Shown here one piece after another: positions 8,271 to 14,466 of a DNA stretch of 20,785 bases (positions within the stretch are counted from its first letter, which is position 1; each line of letters opens with the position of its first letter). The translations under genes were made by a program, and so were the position numbers. Where the stretch lies: positions 1 through 20,785 of the forward strand of contig JAITCK010000187.1 of the NCBI GenBank assembly GCA_031283115.1, written 5' to 3'. This DNA is from Cellulomonadaceae bacterium (lineage in GTDB: Bacteria; Actinomycetota; Actinomycetes; Actinomycetales; Cellulomonadaceae). Below the pieces are notes generated by a model that was not told the DNA's origin, searched no databases, and was given only the letters and a program-made list of their open reading frames with translations.

Positions 8271-8301
8271 GGAGAGGCTCACAGGTTGTGAGTCTGGCTC
8301 C
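8271..8301 (+). promoter_or_regulatory. Leader RNA hairpin upstream of rplY
   Basis: A stem-loop forms from GGAG/CTCC (8271-8274 with 8298-8301), AG/CT (8275-8276 with 8294-8295), a G-T pair and CTCACA/TGTGAG (8278-8283 with 8287-8292), closed by a GGT triloop, with GG (8296-8297) bulged. It sits about 90 nt before the L25 start. Ribosomal protein genes often have autoregulatory leaders, and L25 is a 5S rRNA binder, so feedback control is possible but only inferred. Confidence 0.4.
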
Positions 8302-8393
8302 GTGATCGACTGGGTTTGCGGGGTTTACCTGCGCCAAAGCAGCGCTGACTTTCCACCACATGCAACCCGCAAATCTATCCAAGGAGCACCATC

Positions 8394-8996
8394 ATGGCTG
8401 AGATCAAACTTGCCGCTGAAACCCGCACTGAATTCGGTAAGGGTGCCGCCCGCCGTCTGCGCCGCGAAGCAAAAGTTCCCGCCGTTGTTTACGGCCACGG
8501 CGAAGACGTACTCCACGTAGCCATCAACGCCCACGACACCATGCTGGCCCTGCGTGCCAGCAACGCCCTGTTCTCCCTGGAGATCGACGGCAAACCCCAA
8601 CTGGCTGTCGCCAAGGACGTTCAGCGCGACCCGGTCCGCCAGATTATCGAACACGTTGACTTCCTTGCCGTGAAAAAGGGCGAGAAAATCACCGTTGACG
8701 TGCCCGTCGTTGTTGTGGGCGAATCCTACTCCGGCACCATCCACGTGCTGGAGCACCCGCAACTGTCCGTCGAAGCTGAAGCCACCCACCTGCCCCAGTC
8801 CGTCGAAGTCAACATTGACGGCCTCGAAGCGGGCACCGTGGTCACCGCCGCTGACGTCAAACTGCCTAAGGGTGCCACCCTGGCCACCGACGCCGACGTC
8901 ACCATCGTGCTCATCACCGAGCCCAAGGGTGAAACCGAAGCCACCACCGACGACGACTCTGACGCTGCCGCCGAAGAGGCTCCTGCCGCCGAGTGA
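8394..8996 (+). CDS. rplY: 50S ribosomal protein L25 (general stress protein Ctc type)
   Basis: L25 binds loop E of 5S rRNA in the central protuberance of the large subunit. The 200-residue product is the long, two-domain TL5/CTC form. An N-terminal 5S-binding domain (about 1-92, including TEFGKGAARRLRREAKVPAVVYG and the RDPVRQIIEHVDF end) is followed by a C-terminal beta domain (about 93-180). An acidic tail of Asp/Glu/Ala follows (about 183-200). AAGGAG at 8380-8385 is a strong ribosome-binding site 8 nt before the ATG. The gene appears to have its own promoter (8245-8250) and a terminator-like hairpin just after its stop (9013-9060), so its level can be set apart from prs and pth. Confidence 0.95.
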   Translation: MAEIKLAAETRTEFGKGAARRLRREAKVPAVVYGHGEDVLHVAINAHDTMLALRASNALFSLEIDGKPQLAVAKDVQRDPVRQIIEHVDFLAVKKGEKITVDVPVVVVGESYSGTIHVLEHPQLSVEAEATHLPQSVEVNIDGLEAGTVVTAADVKLPKGATLATDADVTIVLITEPKGETEATTDDDSDAAAEEAPAAE

Positions 8997-9012
8997 AGCC
9001 GTAACTAGCGAG

Positions 9013-9060
9013 GAGGCGCCCATGCTTGCGGTCACAACTGGCCCGCAGCATGGGCGCCTT
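9013..9060 (+). terminator. Strong hairpin after rplY
   Basis: AGGCGCCCATGCT at 9014-9026 pairs perfectly over 13 bp with 9047-9059, with a further G-T pair at the base. After a one-base bulge (T9027) four more pairs (9028-9031 with 9043-9046) extend the stem. The loop is about 11 nt. It begins 16 nt after the L25 stop. There is no T-run behind it, as is usual in GC-rich actinobacteria. The left arm contains a false AGGAGG-ATG start for pth. Confidence 0.72.
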
Positions 9061-9108
9061 CGCGCATTCATTGAACGGATACTGGTATCGGAAAAGGAGC
9101 GGCAGGCG

Positions 9109-9711
9109 ATGGCTGAGGCATACCTCATCGTGGGGTTAGGCAACCCCGGCGCAAAATATGCGGCCACCAGGCATAACGTCGGGCAGATTGTGCTTGACCT
9201 GCTGGCTGCCCGCACCGGCGTGACCTTCTCCCGGCACCAGCGCGCCCAAGCCGTTGTCGCTGAAACCCGGCTGGGTACTAGCCCGGGCGGGGCGCCTGGG
9301 CCGCGCGTCATCCTCGCCAAACCCACCACCTACATGAACACGTCCGGTGGGCCGGTATCCGCGCTGGCCAAGTATTACGGCATCGACCCGGAAAGGGTGA
9401 TTGCCGTGCACGATGAAGTGGATATTCCTTTCGACTCCATCAAACTCAAGCAGGGCGGGGGAGAGGGCGGCCACAACGGCCTGCGCGACATCTCTAAAGC
9501 CTTGGGAACCAAGGACTATTTGCGGGTTCGCGTGGGTGTGGGCCGCCCACCCGGCCGCATGGACACCGCCGACTACGTGCTCAAAGAGTTTGCTGCCAGT
9601 GAGCGCGCCCACCTGCCCATGCTTGTCGACGATGCCGCTGACGCGGTAGAAACCCTCATCGCCGATGGCCTCCTAGCCGCCCAAACCAAATACCACGCCC
9701 GCGGCCGATAG
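9109..9711 (+). CDS. pth: Peptidyl-tRNA hydrolase
   Basis: Pth cleaves the ester bond of peptidyl-tRNAs that drop off ribosomes and so recycles tRNA. The 200-residue product has the family motifs: VGLGNPGAKYAATRHNVG (8-25) with substrate-binding Asn12 and catalytic His22, KPTTYMNTSG with the conserved Asn, HDEVDIPF with the catalytic-partner Asp, and GGGEGGHNGLRDI. The ATG at 9109 is chosen because AGGAG (9095-9099) lies 9 nt upstream and the family N-terminus starts here. An in-frame ATG at 9022 would add 29 non-family residues and lies inside the stem of the rplY hairpin. The order rplY-pth is conserved in actinobacteria. Confidence 0.95.
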   Translation: MAEAYLIVGLGNPGAKYAATRHNVGQIVLDLLAARTGVTFSRHQRAQAVVAETRLGTSPGGAPGPRVILAKPTTYMNTSGGPVSALAKYYGIDPERVIAVHDEVDIPFDSIKLKQGGGEGGHNGLRDISKALGTKDYLRVRVGVGRPPGRMDTADYVLKEFAASERAHLPMLVDDAADAVETLIADGLLAAQTKYHARGR

Positions 9712-9716
9712 CCATG

Positions 9717-9722
9717 TAGTGT
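9717..9722 (+). promoter_or_regulatory. Candidate -10 box for a leaderless transcript of the DUF4190-like gene
   Basis: TAGTGT (TAnnnT) begins 5 nt after the pth stop and ends 6 nt before the ATG at 9729, while no Shine-Dalgarno sequence is seen. This points to a start of transcription at the ATG itself. Confidence 0.4.
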
Positions 9723-9728
9723 CCAGGC

Positions 9729-10490
9729 ATGAGCGATTTTGAGAACATGCCTGATGCTGACGCACCTGTTGGTGCCGCCTCTGAAACCCCCACTCCCGAA
9801 ACTCCCGCCGTTGACCAGCCTGTAGCCGCGCCGGAAGGACTACCGGAACCGCCTGCTGGACTGCCGGTTTACGACGGGGCGCTGCCTGTTGCCCCTGACG
9901 CGGCGGCTGCGCCCGCAGCAGACCCCTACGCTCCCGCGCCAGTAGACCCTTACGCTGTGCCGCCGGTGACAGGCGACCCCTATGGGGCTGCACCCGTTCC
10001 ACCCGTTATGCCTCCCCCGGCCGTAGCGGCAGACCCTTATGCACAGCAGCCTTACGCGGCCACGCCTGACCAGCAACTTCCCTACCAGCAGCCTGGATAC
10101 GGTCAGCAGGCCGCCCCCTACGGTCAGGCAATGCCCTACAGTCAACCCGGATACGGCCAACCTGGATATGGTCAACCTGGTTACGGGCAGCCTTCCTACA
10201 ACCCGGCCGGTTTCGTGGAAGACCCAGGCACTGACGGCTTTTCGATTGCTGCACTTGTCTGCTCGATTGGCGGGGCGGTCATGATTCTCCCCGTGATCGG
10301 GTCGATTCTTGGCGTCATCTTCGGCATCATGGGCCTCAACCGCATCAAAGTGTCCGGCCAGAAGGGGCACGGCATGGCTTTGGCTGGCCTCATCATCGGT
10401 GCTGTCGGCCTGCTGTTGGGGATTATCGTCATTGTTGTCATCGTGGCGTTTGCTTCGGCAAACACCACAACTACCACCACCGGTTGGTAG
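9729..10490 (+). CDS. Pro/Tyr/Gly-rich membrane protein with DUF4190-like C-terminus
   Basis: The 253-residue product has two parts. Residues 1-160 are low-complexity and rich in Pro, Ala, Tyr, Gln and Gly, starting with an acidic stretch and ending in tandem GYGQP units (about 139-156). Residues 170-245 contain two hydrophobic hairpin helices: about 173-200, with GSILGVIFGIMGLNRIK just after, and about 216-242. Between them lies a KGHGMALAGLIIG segment that is the usual DUF4190 pattern. The tail is a run of Thr ending GW. Such proteins are common in actinobacterial envelopes and their role is unknown. The disordered face may bind partners at the membrane. The gene sits between pth and mfd and is probably transcribed on its own as a leaderless mRNA. 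Confidence 0.85.
   Translation: MSDFENMPDADAPVGAASETPTPETPAVDQPVAAPEGLPEPPAGLPVYDGALPVAPDAAAAPAADPYAPAPVDPYAVPPVTGDPYGAAPVPPVMPPPAVAADPYAQQPYAATPDQQLPYQQPGYGQQAAPYGQAMPYSQPGYGQPGYGQPGYGQPSYNPAGFVEDPGTDGFSIAALVCSIGGAVMILPVIGSILGVIFGIMGLNRIKVSGQKGHGMALAGLIIGAVGLLLGIIVIVVIVAFASANTTTTTTGW
10147..10194 (+). repeat. Tandem GYGQP-coding repeats
   Basis: Three 15-nt units encoding GYGQP follow one another, each with different third-position bases (for example GGATACGGCCAACCT, then GGATATGGTCAACCT). A looser copy lies at about 10098. The protein repeat is kept while the DNA has drifted, so it is not a recent slippage product. Confidence 0.7.
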
Positions 10491-10509
10491 CAGCCGTTGA
10501 CCTAGCGGG

Positions 10510-10515
10510 TAGAGT
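10510..10515 (+). promoter_or_regulatory. Candidate -10 box for leaderless mfd
   Basis: TAGAGT (TAnnnT) ends 8 nt before the GTG at 10524 and there is no ribosome-binding site, so the mfd transcript probably starts at or within a base or two of the start codon. A TTGACC at 10497-10502 is too near to serve as -35. Confidence 0.42.
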
Positions 10516-10523
10516 GACTGCCC

Positions 10524-13500
10524 GTGAATCTTGCTGGCATTGCCCCTGTTCTTTTCGCTGATTCTGGTGCCCGTGCGGCGCTCGACTGCGTGGAGGGCAG
10601 GGGCTTTGTCGATGTGGTTGGCCCTGCCGGGGTGCGTGCCCCCCTGCTGGCTCAGGCCGCGCAAACCCGGCCACTGGTGGTGGTCACGGCGACTACCCGG
10701 CAGGCTGACGACTTGGCTGCTGCTGTCCGCGCCTACCTGCCCGATGATGCGGCTGACATGGTGGCGGTGCTGCCTGCCTGGGAGACCCTGCCGCACGAGC
10801 GCCTGTCCCCGCGGGCGGACACGGTGGCCCGACGGTTGGCGGTGTTCCGACGGCTGGCTCACTCGATAGCAGATGACAGCCATGCAGGGCCGGTGCGCGT
10901 GCTGGTGATGCCGACGCGGGCCCTGTTGCAGCCGGTGGTGGCCGGGTTGGGCGACTTAGAGCCGGTCGCGTTGACGACGGGCGATACGGCCGACCTGACC
11001 GATGTTGCCGAACGGCTGGTGGCGGCTGCCTATTCGCGGGTGGACATGGTGGAGCGGCGTGGCGAGTTCGCGGTGCGCGGCGGGATTCTTGACGTGTTTC
11101 CGCCCACGGAGGCTCACCCGTTGCGGGTCGAGTTTTGGGGTGATGAGGTCACGGAGATTCGCTGGTTTTCCATCGCCGACCAGCGGTCTTTGGAGGTTGC
11201 CGACGGGGGCGTGTGGGCGCCGCCTTGCCGGGAGATCCTGCTCACTGATGCCGTGCGGGCCAGGGCGCGAGCGTTGACTAGCGAACTGCCCGGTGCCGTC
11301 GACATGTTGGACAAACTGGCTGCCGGGATAGCCGTGGAGGGCATGGAATCCCTGGCCCCCGTGTTGGTTGATCAGATGGTGCCGGTCTTATCCCTGGTGG
11401 ATGCCGAATCCTTGCTGGTGATAGACGAGCCGGAGAAGGTGCGCCGCCGCGCCCACGATCTGGTGGCCACCACGGAAGAGTTTTTGGCTGCCGCCTGGGC
11501 GGGGGCTGCTGCGGGAGGCTCGCTGGCCGATGGGGCCGCCCCCATCAACTTGTCTGCCGCCAGTTTCGAGACCTTCGCAGACGTGCGCACCCTAGCGGCC
11601 AAGCGTGCGCTGGGCTGGTGGACCCTGTCTGCTTTTGGTTTGGACGACAGCGACCTTGGCGACTTTGCCGATGAAGCCAACTTTTCCGATGGCGATGACG
11701 ACGACGGCGTGACCCGGTTCAGCATCGGGGCTCGGGATGTGGAAAGTTACCGGGGCAACTTTGAGCAGGCTTTAGAGGATGTCAAACAGTTGGCCCGGCA
11801 GGGCTGGCGGCTGGTGTTGACCACGGAAGGGCCAGGCCCGGCCAAACGCATGGCAGAGCAGTTGGCGGCGGTGGATTGTGCCGCCCGGGTAGCCGACCGT
11901 CTCACCGACGAGCCAGACCCGTCCGTCGTGCACGTGGTGCCTGCCCTGGTGGGGAAGGGATTTGTGGCGCCCGCCCTCAAACTGGCGGTGTTCAGCGAAT
12001 CCGACCTGACAGGCCGGGCTGGCGTGGGCGCGGGCACGCGAGACATGCGGAAACTGCCCTCCCGCCGTCGGAACGTGGTGGACCCGCTGCAACTGCGGGC
12101 CGGAGACTTTGTGGTCCATGAGCAGCATGGCGTGGGCCGCTTTATTGAGATGGTGCAGCGCACGCTGGGCGCCGGACCCAACGCCGCCACCCGCGAATAC
12201 CTGGTGGTCGAATACGCGAGTTCCAAGCGGGGCCAGCCGGGGGACAGGCTGTTTGTTCCCATGGATCAGTTGGATCAGGTGACTAAGTATGTGGGCGGTG
12301 AAGCGCCGTCATTGTCAAAGATGGGGGGCGCCGACTGGAAGAACACCAAGGCCAAGGCCCGCAAACATGTCAAGCAGATTGCTGGCGAACTTATCCGCCT
12401 CTATTCCGCCCGCATGGCCACGCATGGCCACGCTTTTGGCCCGGATACCCCCTGGCAGCGGGAGTTGGAAGACGCCTTCGCCTACATCGAAACCCCCGAC
12501 CAACTCAGCAGCATCGACGAGGTCAAGGCGGACATGGAAAAACCCATGCCCATGGACCGGCTGATTTGCGGCGATGTGGGTTACGGGAAAACAGAGATTG
12601 CTATCCGGGCTGCCTTCAAGGCCGTGCAAGATGGCAAACAGGTGGCCGTGCTCGTGCCGACCACCCTGTTAGTCCAGCAGCACTTTGAGACTTTCTCGGA
12701 GCGATATCAGGGCTTCCCCGTCAAGGTGGCTGCCCTGTCACGGTTCCAAAGCGACCGGGAGTCGAACGTGACTATTGCTGGGCTCAAAGAGGGCAGCGTC
12801 GATGTGGTGATTGGCACCCACCGTCTCATTACCGGGTCTATTCATTTCAAAGACTTAGGGCTGGTGGTTATTGACGAAGAACAACGGTTTGGGGTGGAGC
12901 ATAAAGAAACCCTCAAACAGTTGCGCACCAACGTGGACGTGTTAGCTATGAGTGCCACGCCTATTCCGCGCACCCTGGAAATGGCGGTGACGGGGATTCG
13001 AGAAATGTCTACCCTGCAAACTCCGCCCGAAGAACGCCACCCCGTTTTGACCTATGTGGGCCCCTATGAGGACAAGCAGATTGGTGCAGCCGTCCGCCGT
13101 GAACTGTTGCGGGAAGGGCAAGTCTTTTACGTTCACAACCGGGTCGAATCCATTGAGCGGGCGGCAGCCCGCATCCGCGACCTGGTGCCCGAAGCGCGGG
13201 TGGGAACCGCCCACGGCAAGATGGGGGAGAACCAACTTGACCAGGTGATCCGCGGTTTCTGGGAGCGCGAGATTGACGTGTTGGTTTGTACCACCATCGT
13301 GGAAACGGGCCTGGATATTTCTAACGCCAACACGCTCATCTTGGAGCGGGCCGACATGCTGGGACTGTCTCAACTGCACCAGTTGCGCGGTCGGGTTGGC
13401 CGAGGGCGGGAACGGGCCTACGCCTACTTCCTGTACCCGCCAGAAAAACCCCTCACTGAAACAGCCCACGACCGCCTGGCCACTATGGCCGCCCACACTG

Positions 13501-14135
13501 ATTTGGGGGCGGGAATGCAGATTGCCATGAAAGACCTGGAGATTCGCGGGGCCGGAAACCTGTTGGGCGGGGAACAGTCCGGCCACATTGCAGGCGTCGG
13601 CTTTGACCTGTACGTGCGCATGGTGGGCGATGCCGTGGCGGCCTTCAAAGGCGAGGGAGAGACGGAGGTGGCTGAGGTGCAAATCGAGTTGCCGGTCGAC
13701 GCCCACCTGCCAGAAACCTACATTTCGACCGAGCGCCTGCGCTTGGAGGCCTACAAGAAGATTGCCGCTGCAACGGACAACGAGGCATTAGACCGTGTCC
13801 GCGAGGAACTGCTGGACCGGTACGGCCTGCTGCCAGAGGCGGGCGCGGCGCTCTTTGATGTGGCGGCCTTCCGCAACCACGCCCGTGAGGCAGGCTTGAC
13901 CGATGTCACCGTGCAAGGCAAGTTTATCCGCTTTGCCCCCCTTGACCTGCCAGAATCCGCGCAGTTGCGTCTCAAACGCCTCTACCCGGGCGCTATCCTC
14001 AAACCCGCTATCCGCGCCGTTTTAGTCCCCTTCCCCATGACGGAGAGGATTGGTGGCCGCCCTCTGCGCGGCGCCGAAATCCTGGCCTGGGCCACCCAAC
14101 TCATCGACACTGTCGTTCTCGGTAAAGTCGCCTGA
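10524..14135 (+). CDS. mfd: Transcription-repair coupling factor
   Basis: Mfd removes RNA polymerase stalled at DNA lesions and recruits UvrA, starting strand-specific excision repair. At 1,203 residues it is full length. The N-terminal UvrB-like part (about 1-370) includes LPAWETLPHERLSP. An acidic loop (about 374-400) precedes the linker. The RNA-polymerase-interacting (CarD-like) domain starts near 525 (AGDFVVHEQHGVGRF). The RecG-type translocase has Walker A GDVGYGKTE (683-691), DEEQ (784-787), the SATPIPRTL motif and the RGRVGRGRERAYAYF motif near 957-971. The C-terminal D7 domain spans about 1030-1140. The GTG start is supported by a -10-like box 8 nt upstream and by family length. An ATG-initiated form would lose the N-terminal helix. 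No Shine-Dalgarno sequence is present. Confidence 0.97.
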   Translation: MNLAGIAPVLFADSGARAALDCVEGRGFVDVVGPAGVRAPLLAQAAQTRPLVVVTATTRQADDLAAAVRAYLPDDAADMVAVLPAWETLPHERLSPRADTVARRLAVFRRLAHSIADDSHAGPVRVLVMPTRALLQPVVAGLGDLEPVALTTGDTADLTDVAERLVAAAYSRVDMVERRGEFAVRGGILDVFPPTEAHPLRVEFWGDEVTEIRWFSIADQRSLEVADGGVWAPPCREILLTDAVRARARALTSELPGAVDMLDKLAAGIAVEGMESLAPVLVDQMVPVLSLVDAESLLVIDEPEKVRRRAHDLVATTEEFLAAAWAGAAAGGSLADGAAPINLSAASFETFADVRTLAAKRALGWWTLSAFGLDDSDLGDFADEANFSDGDDDDGVTRFSIGARDVESYRGNFEQALEDVKQLARQGWRLVLTTEGPGPAKRMAEQLAAVDCAARVADRLTDEPDPSVVHVVPALVGKGFVAPALKLAVFSESDLTGRAGVGAGTRDMRKLPSRRRNVVDPLQLRAGDFVVHEQHGVGRFIEMVQRTLGAGPNAATREYLVVEYASSKRGQPGDRLFVPMDQLDQVTKYVGGEAPSLSKMGGADWKNTKAKARKHVKQIAGELIRLYSARMATHGHAFGPDTPWQRELEDAFAYIETPDQLSSIDEVKADMEKPMPMDRLICGDVGYGKTEIAIRAAFKAVQDGKQVAVLVPTTLLVQQHFETFSERYQGFPVKVAALSRFQSDRESNVTIAGLKEGSVDVVIGTHRLITGSIHFKDLGLVVIDEEQRFGVEHKETLKQLRTNVDVLAMSATPIPRTLEMAVTGIREMSTLQTPPEERHPVLTYVGPYEDKQIGAAVRRELLREGQVFYVHNRVESIERAAARIRDLVPEARVGTAHGKMGENQLDQVIRGFWEREIDVLVCTTIVETGLDISNANTLILERADMLGLSQLHQLRGRVGRGRERAYAYFLYPPEKPLTETAHDRLATMAAHTDLGAGMQIAMKDLEIRGAGNLLGGEQSGHIAGVGFDLYVRMVGDAVAAFKGEGETEVAEVQIELPVDAHLPETYISTERLRLEAYKKIAAATDNEALDRVREELLDRYGLLPEAGAALFDVAAFRNHAREAGLTDVTVQGKFIRFAPLDLPESAQLRLKRLYPGAILKPAIRAVLVPFPMTERIGGRPLRGAEILAWATQLIDTVVLGKVA

Positions 14136-14145
14136 CCACCCCCTC

Positions 14146-14172
14146 CGCTGGTTGAGCAGTGCCACACCAGCG
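14146..14172 (+). terminator. Weak hairpin after mfd
   Basis: CGCTGGT (14146-14152) pairs with ACCAGCG (14166-14172) around a 13-nt loop, starting 11 nt after the mfd stop. No T-run follows. A second copy of the right arm lies at 14177-14183. Confidence 0.4.
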
Positions 14173-14185
14173 CCCTACCAGCGCC
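14166..14185 (+). repeat. Direct repeat ACCAGCGCC x2
   Basis: ACCAGCGCC occurs at 14166-14174 and 14177-14185 with CT between. Either copy can pair with CGCTGGT at 14146-14152, giving two alternative hairpins behind mfd. Confidence 0.6.
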
Positions 14186-14301
14186 ATGCCCGCCGATGAT
14201 CAACGGTGCACGATGGGGTGCAGTGCCGCCGCAGGTGTGGCGAAGGTCACAGAGTGGGGGGATCGTTGGAAATGCGGGGATTTTGGAGCGGATTGAGGAT
14301 T

Positions 14302-14317
14302 TGCGAAAGCGCTGGTG
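14302..14317. promoter_or_regulatory. LacI-family-like operator 1
   Basis: The segment around GAAAGCGCTGGT (14305-14316) keeps the AGCGCT core and the left arm of the GAAAGCGCTTTC-type palindrome bound by LacI/GalR regulators. The right arm is degenerate. It is about 150 bp before the xylanase start. Confidence 0.42.
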
Positions 14318-14354
14318 ACAGGCGCGCGATCAGATAGCCCCACAGTGGCGTTAC

Positions 14355-14366
14355 GAAAACGTTATC
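14355..14366. promoter_or_regulatory. LacI-family-like operator 2
   Basis: GAAAACGTTATC differs from the perfect palindrome GAAAACGTTTTC at one base and has the central CG typical of LacI-family sites. It lies about 100 bp before the xylanase start, a usual place for repression of sugar-degradation genes. The regulator is not in this window. Confidence 0.5.
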
Positions 14367-14386
14367 CATCGCAGGATTCAGCCACT

Positions 14387-14406
14387 CGGTACGTCGTTGT
14401 GTACCG
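14387..14406. promoter_or_regulatory. Inverted repeat CGGTAC-N8-GTACCG
   Basis: Perfect 6-bp arms (14387-14392 and 14401-14406) flank an 8-nt centre. The repeat lies 60 bp before the xylanase ATG. It may be a third operator or a hairpin in the 5' leader of the mRNA. Confidence 0.42.
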
Positions 14407-14466
14407 GGAGGCTGCGTAGCCGCAGCCGACACCACCACTGTTCACCTACTCGCATCGGAGCGATCC

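Larger units (their letters stand above)
14136..14466. other. 331-bp intergenic regulatory region before the xylanase
   Basis: No coding sequence is supported here. It holds, in order, a short hairpin with duplicated right arm after mfd (14146-14185), two LacI-family-like palindromes (centres near 14310 and 14360) and an inverted repeat CGGTAC-N8-GTACCG (14387-14406). A GGAG (14456-14459) stands 7 nt before the xylanase ATG. The AT content is higher than in the neighbouring genes. No convincing -35/-10 pair was picked out. Confidence 0.6.

Noticed and set aside
9022..9108. N-terminal extension of Pth from the ATG at 9022
   Set aside because: The start lies in the stem of the rplY hairpin, adds non-family residues, and the ATG at 9109 has its own AGGAG.
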